From contig NZ_SLWA01000002.1 of assembly GCF_004345565.1 (NCBI RefSeq), forward strand, positions 620,001-684,000: DNA of 64,000 bases. Direction: 5' to 3'. The DNA comes from Flavobacterium circumlabens (GTDB taxonomy: Bacteria; Bacteroidota; Bacteroidia; Flavobacteriales; Flavobacteriaceae). Positions 25,586 through 32,382 of the stretch are shown in pieces (the first letter of the stretch is position 1; each line of letters begins with the position of its first letter). The position numbers were made by a program, and so were the translations under genes. Under the pieces are notes generated by a model. It was given only the letters and a program-made list of their open reading frames with translations, was not told the origin of the DNA and did not search any database.

Positions 25586-25774
25586 ATGAAAAAATTAGAA
25601 TTAAATCAGATGGAAAGTCTGAGTGGAGGAACAAACAAAAGAAATTGTTTCTTATTAGGTTTTTTTGCAGTAGCAAGTTTGGGATTGGGGGCATTTGCTT
25701 CAATAGGTGCAGCTGCAGCTGTAGGAATAAGTGCAGGAGCCGGAGTCACTGGAATGGCTTCTAATTGTTTTTAA
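25586..25774 (+). CDS. Double-glycine leader peptide, bacteriocin-like (peptide 1)
   Basis: A 62-residue precursor. The leader MKKLELNQMESLSGG (1-15) is a typical Bacteroidota double-glycine leader, cut by a C39-peptidase ABC transporter after GG. The predicted mature peptide is 47 residues, very rich in Gly and Ala, with two cysteines at mature positions 6 and 46 that bracket a hydrophobic core. This layout suits a membrane-active bacteriocin or signalling peptide with a disulfide joining its ends. No C39 transporter is in this window. It is followed 10 bp later by a small membrane protein gene. Confidence 0.8.
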   Translation: MKKLELNQMESLSGGTNKRNCFLLGFFAVASLGLGAFASIGAAAAVGISAGAGVTGMASNCF

Positions 25775-25784
25775 ATTTAAACAA

Positions 25785-25949
25785 ATGAAAAAAATTTTAG
25801 TAGGTTTTAGTTTGGGTATTAACGTGTTAATTATATTTAATAATAAAAAGCATTTCATAAGCGAAGATATAATTACTTTATTGTTGGTTTTGCAGATACT
25901 ATTTATTTTTATAATTACACTATTATACAGTAATAAAAAGAAAAATTAG
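25785..25949 (+). CDS. Small two-helix membrane protein (possible bacteriocin immunity protein)
   Basis: A 54-residue protein starting MKKILVGFSLG and ending in a basic NKKKN tail. It has two hydrophobic segments (about 4-18 and 29-48). ATG 25785 is preferred over an upstream ATG at 25731 because that one lies inside peptide 1 in another frame. Its place between the two double-glycine peptides, with a 10-bp gap before and 4 bp after, is the usual place for an immunity protein; the role is inferred from position only. Confidence 0.6.
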   Translation: MKKILVGFSLGINVLIIFNNKKHFISEDIITLLLVLQILFIFIITLLYSNKKKN

Positions 25950-25953
25950 AGTC

Positions 25954-26125
25954 ATGAAAAAAAATACAATCAAGTAAGATGGAAGGTATTTATGGAGGAG
26001 TTAAATGTGGTACTGTAGGTGCATTAACAGCTCTGGCAATTGGAGCAGGAATGGCAATTAGTCCGGCCACTAGTATATGGGGACTTTCCAATAATTGGAG
26101 TTCAATTATAAATTGTGTAAAGTAG
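25954..26125 (+). pseudogene. Second double-glycine peptide, frameshifted in an A8 tract (peptide 2)
   Basis: The ATG at 25954 is followed by eight A residues (25957-25964) and runs to a stop after only seven codons. With seven A residues the frame would read MKKIQSSKMEGIYGG, a good double-glycine leader, and continue without a break to the TAG at 26123-26125. The mature part would be 41 residues starting VKCGTVGALTALAIG, with cysteines at mature positions 3 and 39, the same end-bracketing pattern as peptide 1. An in-frame internal ATG at 25979 could give a leader of only seven residues. Causes to separate: a real mutation, slippage-based on/off switching, transcriptional slippage on the A tract, or a sequencing error. 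Confidence 0.75.
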
Positions 26126-26207
26126 TAATACATAAAACATAGGACTCACAATTTACCGCATATAGTATACATTTTATGTTTAATAAAAAAGTATCTAGTA
26201 TTGAAAC

Positions 26208-26248
26208 ATATCCCTGCGAAGTCGTTCTGATTTACAGGGATATTTTTT
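26208..26248 (+). terminator. Rho-independent terminator after the peptide cluster
   Basis: The perfect 9-bp stem atatccctg (26208-26216) / cagggatat (26235-26243) is followed by a T run. It ends the transcription unit of the three small genes. From here to 26567 the only other feature I see is copy 2 of the leader repeat. Confidence 0.85.
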
Positions 26249-26328
26249 TATTCCTAATTCTATAGTTTGACTACTATTATAATCTTCCATTATTGTTTTT
26301 CTCTCTAAACATTTCTTAATCTTTTCCT

Positions 26329-26450
26329 TTTTGTTCGCTTAAAATGTTAAAATTAAGAGTTTCTTTCTACAGTTATCAATCAGAACCCACCACTTATAAA
26401 TCGGTTTTTTTAGTACAATATTTATTTTTTAGGTTAGCAGAGAAATGATT
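26329..26450. repeat. 122-bp leader repeat, copy 2 (upstream of toxin-like lipoprotein)
   Basis: Same length and register as 25381-25502. A shorter related piece, ttctacagttataaatca through cacttataaa, lies at 28878-28913 directly ahead of the second small lipoprotein, so all three accessory transcription units share this leader type. Confidence 0.85.
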
Positions 26451-26567
26451 GTTTTATGATCACTATCAGGCTCTTAGCGGAAGAATTTCCGGCGGAGTAA
26501 TGTAGATTTCGAGACTCTCATTACAAAAGAACCCGAATATAAATATGAACTAACACAACTTAAGACG

Positions 26568-28322
26568 ATGAAAAAGATTAAATTAGGTATTGTTTCTCTT
26601 TCCCTTTTATTATTGTTATCAAATTGTAATGAAGAAACATTCGATAAACCAAAAGAGGTATCTGCTGCTACAGCAGTGTTATCGGGGATAAAACAAGAAG
26701 ATGTAACCTTAGATGACATTAAAAACGATGATTATTTAGGCCCGGTTTTGCAAAAGGCATCAAAAAAAGTACGGCAAAACAAAAGCAGTTCCAAAAATCC
26801 GAATCCGGAAATCTTCAATCTGGATTTATCCAATGAAGTGAAAAAGTTTGTCTTACAGGACTATACCTCTTATACAATACCAATCCTCAATGATTTTGTA
26901 GGCTCTTATGTTTTCCAAAATTTGGTGATTGAAAAAGATAAATTAAGGGACGCAGTCTATTTGGTGACGTATTACCCTGATGAAAATTATCAGGAATCTA
27001 TTAAACAAGGACTAGTTGCTGCTAACGACAACATTGATTTTACAGGAAGTAAAAAAATGGAGTATTTATATTATAAACGAAAAGTAAATATTGATGAAAG
27101 AAGTACAGTTAATAGTACCAATAAAAAAGTTGCAGAAGCGGGTTTTGATGATGAAATAGACGAACCTTTAACTATTTGTGTAGAAACATACAAACCTAAA
27201 ACCTGTACGGCAGGGGGGAATCATCAGCCGGGAGAACCGTGCAATGGCAGTTCCGGTCAGCAGCCCGGATGGATTGTTTCTGTAAGCTGCACCAATATCC
27301 CTTCGCCGCTTCCTCCTCCGATTGGTCCTGGGCCGGGATCTGTGTGTTCCGGTTGTGCAGAACCGGGAGGTCCCAATAGAGGCGGAGGCAATTATTTTCC
27401 GAAGGGCAGCGACAACACCAATTGGGCACCAAAATACATCTGTGTTAAACAAGGAGCTAATGGAGGATGCGCTAAAATGGAACCCTATATTCCAATTTTA
27501 ACAATTCCTATGGATGATCCCCATAACTATTATGCTTCGGTTTTGAGTCGTGATAAAGTAGATTTGCTGTTGGGATTCCACTATAAAGAAGCCCGAAAAA
27601 GCATTGATTATTATTTAAAAAACAATAAAACACCAAAGGGCGGTTACAGTATAGAAACCAGAGTTTTTGTAAATTGGGCATTAGATTATTTTAAAAACAA
27701 CCCAACTACAACCTTTAAAGATTTTGACAATTGGTTTATGGGAATCCAGGAAGGGAGTGATGGAGGAGATCCGTTTGACCTGCATGATTATGACGGGGTT
27801 CAGGTGCAGAAGCAAAAGCTGCCGGGACGAAATGCTTTTTATAATGCCTTTCCGAAAAATGGGACAGCGGGCATGAAAAGCCCTGAAGTGTATAAGTTGG
27901 TGGGAGGACATATGTTTCAGGAGAATAAAGATCAAAATACCAACTATGAAAATGCATGCGCTATACGGGTTTCAAGAGGACTGAATTATTCAGGAAAACC
28001 GATACCTGTATTTAGAAATAAAACCGGTCAGCAAAAAAGTGAAAAAGGAAGTGATGGCTTAAATTATATTTTAGATGCAAGCAGTTTATTGTCTTATATG
28101 CTAAAAGCTTATTCAGATACACCACCCCTGCATTTAAAAAATAAAACAGCGCAAGAATATGAGAAAGCATTGAATGGCAAATGGGGCATCTATATTATGG
28201 TTCCTAAAACCGACGGAACTTTTACAGCTTCGGGTCATGCCGATTTTTTTAGCCAGAGCGGCTGCCTTTCGGCTTGCTATTTTAATAAAGCAGCAGAAAT
28301 CTATTTTTGGGAATTAAAATAA
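26568..28322 (+). CDS. Lipoprotein with C-terminal Tae4-like peptidoglycan amidase domain (candidate toxin)
   Basis: A 584-residue lipoprotein with the lipobox LLLLSNC, lipidated Cys20. Residues about 21-200 are of unknown fold. About 205-310 is a Cys/Pro/Gly-rich linker, and about 320-400 resembles helical spacers of Bacteroidota polymorphic toxins (LLLGFHYKEARKSIDYYL). Residues about 440-584 read like type VI amidase effector 4: NACAIRVSRGLNYSGKPIP with candidate nucleophile Cys464, GKWGIYIMVP, and SGHADFF with candidate His557. Tae4 enzymes cut the stem peptide of Gram-negative peptidoglycan. Here the domain is Sec-exported and lipid-anchored, with no type VI genes in the window. Two small lipoproteins follow at 6 bp and 593 bp and could protect the producer. 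The Tae4 call is by motif recognition and needs a profile search. Confidence 0.65.
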   Translation: MKKIKLGIVSLSLLLLLSNCNEETFDKPKEVSAATAVLSGIKQEDVTLDDIKNDDYLGPVLQKASKKVRQNKSSSKNPNPEIFNLDLSNEVKKFVLQDYTSYTIPILNDFVGSYVFQNLVIEKDKLRDAVYLVTYYPDENYQESIKQGLVAANDNIDFTGSKKMEYLYYKRKVNIDERSTVNSTNKKVAEAGFDDEIDEPLTICVETYKPKTCTAGGNHQPGEPCNGSSGQQPGWIVSVSCTNIPSPLPPPIGPGPGSVCSGCAEPGGPNRGGGNYFPKGSDNTNWAPKYICVKQGANGGCAKMEPYIPILTIPMDDPHNYYASVLSRDKVDLLLGFHYKEARKSIDYYLKNNKTPKGGYSIETRVFVNWALDYFKNNPTTTFKDFDNWFMGIQEGSDGGDPFDLHDYDGVQVQKQKLPGRNAFYNAFPKNGTAGMKSPEVYKLVGGHMFQENKDQNTNYENACAIRVSRGLNYSGKPIPVFRNKTGQQKSEKGSDGLNYILDASSLLSYMLKAYSDTPPLHLKNKTAQEYEKALNGKWGIYIMVPKTDGTFTASGHADFFSQSGCLSACYFNKAAEIYFWELK

Positions 28323-28328
28323 TTATTT

Positions 28329-28751
28329 ATGAATGCTAAAATCTTACTACCGCTACTAACCGCTTTTTTCTTAAGCTGTAACTCTTATGAAAAATTAGGC
28401 GATTTTAAATACAGAACAACTATTGATAGAGTCTTTAATGACGATTTTGGTGGTGTAATTATTTCTATAAAAACGTATTACAGTCCTACAAAAGATACAT
28501 TCTTATTTGGAAACAAATTTAAAATCCAAAAACTTGATTTTGAAGGTGAAAACGATACCAATTATATCAATGGAAAGTTCAAGTATGATCCTGTAAACAA
28601 AACGATAACAACTACTCAAATTTTTAAAAACGGATATGAACGTTTTTTAGAGGTAGATTCACTTGTCAGGGTATTTGTTCAGAAAATAGACGGGAGTGTA
28701 GTTTTAAAAGAATATATTGAATACAAAGATGGTATAGGAAGAAGTGAATAA
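28329..28751 (+). CDS. Small lipoprotein, candidate immunity protein (copy 1)
   Basis: A 140-residue lipoprotein: signal peptide with lipobox FFLSC, lipidated Cys17, then a mixed, mostly beta-strand mature part (FKYRTTIDRVF, KTYYSPTKDTFLFG, KEYIEYKDG). No known family recognised. It begins 6 bp after the Tae4-like lipoprotein stop, so it is co-transcribed with it. Lipid anchoring in the same compartment as the toxin, small size, and duplication downstream all fit an immunity role, but this rests on position alone. Confidence 0.65.
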   Translation: MNAKILLPLLTAFFLSCNSYEKLGDFKYRTTIDRVFNDDFGGVIISIKTYYSPTKDTFLFGNKFKIQKLDFEGENDTNYINGKFKYDPVNKTITTTQIFKNGYERFLEVDSLVRVFVQKIDGSVVLKEYIEYKDGIGRSE

Positions 28752-28877
28752 GTCTGACTATCAAACAAAAAGAATATTATACAATTATTTGGTTACAATA
28801 CTAAAATGAGAACCAAAAAATCAGGGTCACATTTCAATCAATTAGGATCGAAATGTGCCATGATTTTATGACGTTAT

Positions 28878-28913
28878 TTCTACAGTTATAAATCAATTCC
28901 CAACACTTATAAA
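28878..28913. repeat. Truncated copy of the 122-bp leader repeat
   Basis: ttctacagttataaatca and cacttataaa match the central part of the two longer copies and end 2 bp before the next ATG. Confidence 0.65.
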
Positions 28914-28915
28914 AT

Positions 28916-29338
28916 ATGAAAGCTAAAATCTTACTACCGCTACTAATCGCTTTTTTCGTAAGCTGCAGCTCTTATGAAAAAATAGGTAATTTTAAATACA
29001 GAACAACTGTTAAAAGAGTCTTTATTGACGATTTTGGTGGTTTAATAGAGTCTATAAAAACCTATTACAGTCCTACAAAAGATACATTCTTGTTTGGCCA
29101 TATCATTAAAACCCAAAAACTTGATTTTGAAAATGAAAACGATACCATTTATACCATTGGAAAGTTCACATATGATCCTGTAAACAAAACGATAACTTCT
29201 ACTGAAATTTATAAAAACGGATATGAACATTTTTTAGAATTGGATTCTCTCGTTAGGATACTGGTTCAGAAAAAAGACGGTAGTATCTTTCTAAAAGAAT
29301 ATATTGAATATAAAGAGGGGGTAAGAACAAGTAAATAA
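28916..29338 (+). CDS. Small lipoprotein, candidate immunity protein (copy 2)
   Basis: A 140-residue lipoprotein, same length as the preceding one and roughly three quarters identical, with lipobox FFVSC (Cys17). Differences cluster in a few surface-like stretches (FGNKFKIQ versus FGHIIKTQ; NYINGKFKY versus IYTIGKFTY), as seen between immunity variants against different toxin alleles. It sits 164 bp downstream with its own piece of the shared leader, so it can be expressed without the toxin. An orphan immunity gene is the simplest reading. Confidence 0.65.
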   Translation: MKAKILLPLLIAFFVSCSSYEKIGNFKYRTTVKRVFIDDFGGLIESIKTYYSPTKDTFLFGHIIKTQKLDFENENDTIYTIGKFTYDPVNKTITSTEIYKNGYEHFLELDSLVRILVQKKDGSIFLKEYIEYKEGVRTSK

Positions 29339-29346
29339 TTTTCAAT

Positions 29347-29392
29347 CTCCGCTCTCCGAAGTGTTCCTTATGAAAAGCTGGCAAATGCCTAC
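29347..29392. repeat. 46-bp direct repeat, copy 1
   Basis: Identical to 29674-29719 over all 46 bases (ctccgctctccgaagtgttc through aaatgcctac). The 282 bp between the copies include the REP-like palindrome. Confidence 0.9.
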
Positions 29393-29460
29393 TTTAATTT
29401 TGCGTATTTTTTTGTTTCTTATAAAATTGTAAACGTGTTAAAAGTCTCCTGACTTTTATA
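29370..29460. repeat. Relict of the RAYT element's left end
   Basis: tgaaaagctggcaaatg, tttgcgtatttttttg and aaaagtctcctgactttta occur in the same order and spacing as the sequence from 23262 into the transposase leader, without any transposase gene. It looks like a solo end or REP copy derived from the same family. Confidence 0.6.
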
Positions 29461-29470
29461 GAAACATGGT

Positions 29471-29555
29471 GTCATTCCGAGGAACGAGGAATCACATCAA
29501 GTATTCGCCAACAGCATGTGCTCAGCAGATGTGATTCCTCGTACCTCGGAATGAC
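29471..29555. repeat. REP-like palindrome with 28-bp arms
   Basis: The arm 29471-29498 (gtcattccgaggaacgagg...) pairs with 29528-29555 with one mismatch around a 29-bp loop. The element ends in gtcattcc/ggaatgac, a motif frequent in intergenic DNA of flavobacteria. A half copy is at 24419. Confidence 0.9.
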
Positions 29556-29673
29556 AAATAGGTACGGTAAAGCTTGCGACAGCAGGAATAAAAAACCCTT
29601 GGTTCAGACAAAATAGATTTTATAATTTCCCATTGGCAACTAAGGTATTCAGTTTACTTTCTAATGCAGTTAA

Positions 29674-29719
29674 CTCCGCTCTCCGAAGTGTTCCTTATGA
29701 AAAGCTGGCAAATGCCTAC
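29674..29719. repeat. 46-bp direct repeat, copy 2
   Basis: Exact copy of 29347-29392. The rest of the 502-bp gap between 29338 and 29841 (29556-29673) has no ORF I would support and no recognised element. Confidence 0.9.
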
Positions 29720-29765
29720 ACTACACCCAAAAGTTTTAGACGAATTTATAATTAAATTTGATAAC

Positions 29766-29800
29766 AATGAGCTCGATATTGTATCGGGCTCATTCTTTTT
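29766..29800 (+). terminator. Rho-independent terminator at the end of the accessory region
   Basis: A long stem of aatgagc plus cgat (29766-29777) with atcg plus gctcatt (29783-29794), followed by cttttt. It faces the convergent membrane-protein gene. Confidence 0.8.
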
Positions 29801-29840
29801 AGATTTAGTTTTATTCTATCGTTATTGTAGTAATATATAT

Positions 29841-30263
29841 TCAATTATTTCTTGTTTTAATTGATTCTAAAATTTTAAATTCGATATAAACGAGTCCGTA
29901 TAGTACTAAAATTTCTCCAAAGAAATAGAAAATTCCCAATACCGTAAGCTTGTCAAAATAAAAAGCGACAAACCCTAATGTCAGGATACTATAGATTAAA
30001 TTGGCGGCGATGATTAGTTTTAAAAAAGGCTGAAACTTATTTTTCAAAAACAGAAAACAGGAGAAAGAATAAACTGCAAAAATTGATGCTGTTATTAAAA
30101 GTGGTGTAAGAATTTCCGAAGGCATTCCAAAATGGAGACCGGAAGAACTAAGGGCGGCTATTAAAAAAACGGCTGTTAACAGTGCTCCAAAACCGTCAGT
30201 CAAAAAAATACTTTTGGGTTTTAAAGCAATTGTTTTTACGATTTTGTTTAGTAGTACAATCAT
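29841..30263 (-). CDS. Small integral membrane protein, unknown function
   Basis: A 140-residue protein with four hydrophobic helices (about 22-42, 50-72, 80-100, 108-128) and a short basic N-terminal stretch. No family recognised. It is the last minus-strand gene before the accessory zone and is separated from the eCIS cargo genes by a bidirectional terminator at 30392-30440, so it is probably not part of that operon. Confidence 0.6.
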   Translation of the reverse strand: MIVLLNKIVKTIALKPKSIFLTDGFGALLTAVFLIAALSSSGLHFGMPSEILTPLLITASIFAVYSFSCFLFLKNKFQPFLKLIIAANLIYSILTLGFVAFYFDKLTVLGIFYFFGEILVLYGLVYIEFKILESIKTRNN

Positions 30264-30391
30264 ATTTATCTGCTGAAAAAAGGTTGTTAGTTAAAAAAAG
30301 CCAAAGTAAAAAGCACACAAATTACGAATGAAAAATAAAAAAATACGGTTATTACTGTACTTTTAGTCTATTGATTTACTTTAGAACTAAC

Positions 30392-30440
30392 TATAAAAAA
30401 ATCATGACACATTGTAATCAAAACGTGTCATGATCTTTTT
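30392..30440 (-). terminator. Terminator at the 3' end of the eCIS cargo operon (bidirectional hairpin)
   Basis: The perfect 10-bp stem atcatgacac (30401-30410) / gtgtcatgat (30425-30434) has an A run before it and a T run after it on the plus strand, so it can stop transcription from either side. It lies 56 bp past the stop of the last cargo gene. Confidence 0.85.
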
Positions 30441-30495
30441 ATCTTAAATTAGTTGGCAACAAATTATTATTTGTTGCTTTGTTATAAGCTGAATT

Positions 30496-31599
30496 TTATT
30501 TAAATCCCTCTTTTACAGCTGCATACATTGGTTTTTGTATAAGTTCATCCACATTATACGTTTGGCCGCCACCGGGGATATAATTTGGTGGAATAGTACC
30601 AGTTGTAAATTTCCCGGAATACTTGTTCATACCAAAAGTGCATTCAGAGCCTTCCTTAAGTAAAGTCTGATTGAGGAACTGAAATACACAAGCTCCTAAA
30701 AAGTTATTTCTGGGTTTGGAGTTTTCCAATTGGGACAGCACAAATGCGGCCTGATCTTCTTCTGTTTTCACTGGTGAATCCTGTTTAATCGGAACGCCCA
30801 TTTCAGCAAAGAAAAAAGGTAGGTTGGGAAAATAGGAAGGAAAAGTGTTATCAATATAATTTGCAATAAAAAAGCCTTCGTTCTGAGGGTTCATAGAAGC
30901 GATAAAACGAGTATTCCAAACCGATTCCAAACCAATACTGATAAGGGCAGCCTGAAGTTGCTGGATGGCAATGATTCCCGGAATTCTTTTACCAGTCGGG
31001 TCTGCAAACGAAACCGGTGCCGTAATGGGAAGCAGGGCTGATGCAGGAATATTTAAACTTTTTTCAGCATTGATCAGAAGCTGAATCATTTTGGCCACAT
31101 CTGCTATGGTATAACCATTCTCAAAATCAAATTCGTTACCAATTCCCCATATCCCGGCCGCTCTATGAGGAGTTGTTGTACCCTGATAAATTTCTGCAAC
31201 CATTGCCGTTATAAAAGCGGTAATATTTTTACCTGCATGTAAATGTTGTAAGAAATAATTAGAGACTGGTATAAAAACTTTAATATTAAGAGACGCACAT
31301 TCGTCTAAAAACGCAATATGGGATCGCTGATATTCACCCGGCTGCTGTCCCGGTGCAGGTGGCACACTCCAGTCGTACAGATGCACGAAGTTGATGTTGA
31401 GATCATTCACAAAATTAGAAAGATCTCCACGTCCTCCATTTGCTTTTCCCCATAAGAGCGGGAAGTCGGAATTGGTAAAATCGGTATCAAAATATTTTTG
31501 TGGTGGAGTTAAAGCATCGTCTGACGGTACGGGTACGTAGGCGGTGCCTCTGATCGGTAATAATGCCGAAGCATTTGCAATGTTTGAAATGTTGTTCAT
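30496..31599 (-). CDS. TIM-barrel glycoside hydrolase-like protein, probable eCIS cargo
   Basis: A 367-residue protein with no signal peptide. The pattern of a retaining (beta/alpha)8 glycosidase is visible: Glu156 in WGIGNEFD as acid/base candidate at the end of strand 4 and Glu266 in FFFAEMGVP as nucleophile candidate at strand 7, with FVHLYDWS and NIKVFIPVS marking earlier strands. The Glu spacing fits clan GH-A or a transglucosidase such as GH72, but the exact family is uncertain. It is the last gene of the eCIS operon. It lacks the DNR motif shared by five other cargo candidates. A cytosolic glucan hydrolase with no carbohydrate operon around it is best explained as an injected effector, which is inference. 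Confidence 0.65.
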   Translation of the reverse strand: MNNISNIANASALLPIRGTAYVPVPSDDALTPPQKYFDTDFTNSDFPLLWGKANGGRGDLSNFVNDLNINFVHLYDWSVPPAPGQQPGEYQRSHIAFLDECASLNIKVFIPVSNYFLQHLHAGKNITAFITAMVAEIYQGTTTPHRAAGIWGIGNEFDFENGYTIADVAKMIQLLINAEKSLNIPASALLPITAPVSFADPTGKRIPGIIAIQQLQAALISIGLESVWNTRFIASMNPQNEGFFIANYIDNTFPSYFPNLPFFFAEMGVPIKQDSPVKTEEDQAAFVLSQLENSKPRNNFLGACVFQFLNQTLLKEGSECTFGMNKYSGKFTTGTIPPNYIPGGGQTYNVDELIQKPMYAAVKEGFK

Positions 31600-31665
31600 A
31601 AGGGTTTGTTTTAAAGGTTACTAATTAAAAAAAAGCAGCTATTATTGCGGCTATACTTATTATTT

Positions 31666-32304
31666 CTATTTTTTACTTGGTCTGCGCAGATAATTCTTGG
31701 CTATATTTTTTTGATGTAAAGCACGGTATTTACGGGCTCCGGTTCTTTTTGCTGCGGCTCTGTTTCCTCTTGAAGTGTTACAGGTACCACAAAGCACCCT
31801 GCCATTACGTATCAGATTTCTGCCGCCTTTTGAAGCATGTTTGATGTGATCGATCTGAAACTGTCCGTCGCCCATTCTTCTTCCTCTAAACGTGGCATAG
31901 TGCGCCAGTGCATGCTGGAACCCGCAATTGGTACAGGTATGAAACTTGCCGCCATGTTTCTTTTTATTGGCAGCAAGCATTTTTTCCCGTTGCTGTTTCG
32001 TAAAAGTCACTCCTTTTGCTAACTGGGCAACACTCGTCGAAGGCCTTGGGGAAGTCGTAATGAGCGGACTTTTTCTCACGAGCTGCCTTGTACCTGTTTC
32101 AGCCGTTCGCAGGGTATTAAAATCAGCAATGGCCTGATACGATTTCAGCTGCTTTACAGGAATTGTTTTATTTCTTAAACCGATTGACGGCATTCGATTA
32201 TCAGCCAACTGAAACACAGAAGCGGTTGTGTTTTTATTTTTTGAGGCACTGTTTGCCGCAAGTTGTATCGTTTTTTCTTCTGAAATTTCAACAGGTGTAT
32301 TCAT
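31666..32304 (-). CDS. HNH endonuclease-type effector with DNR motif, probable eCIS cargo
   Basis: A 212-residue basic protein. Residues 1-50 are a disordered leader with the DNR motif at 35-37 (VFQLADNR). The C-terminal half is an HNH nuclease with a structural zinc site, C124-x2-C127 and C172-x2-C175, and the core FQIDHIKHASKGG with Asp152-His153 and Asn163. The tail is strongly basic, suiting DNA binding. No REC, restriction or homing partner is nearby. It should degrade DNA (or RNA) in the target cell after injection. No immunity gene is apparent, consistent with eCIS cargo aimed at a different kind of cell. Confidence 0.8.
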   Translation of the reverse strand: MNTPVEISEEKTIQLAANSASKNKNTTASVFQLADNRMPSIGLRNKTIPVKQLKSYQAIADFNTLRTAETGTRQLVRKSPLITTSPRPSTSVAQLAKGVTFTKQQREKMLAANKKKHGGKFHTCTNCGFQHALAHYATFRGRRMGDGQFQIDHIKHASKGGRNLIRNGRVLCGTCNTSRGNRAAAKRTGARKYRALHQKNIAKNYLRRPSKK

Positions 32305-32382
32305 GATAATTTCTCTTTATATTTTAAAGTTTCTCCATTAAAAAGGATAAGAAAGTGGTTTCATAGTTATGTATACCGCTAA

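Noticed and set aside
29664..29864. 66-codon ORF on the plus strand
   Set aside because: It runs across the 46-bp repeat and a strong terminator hairpin and has no coding character.
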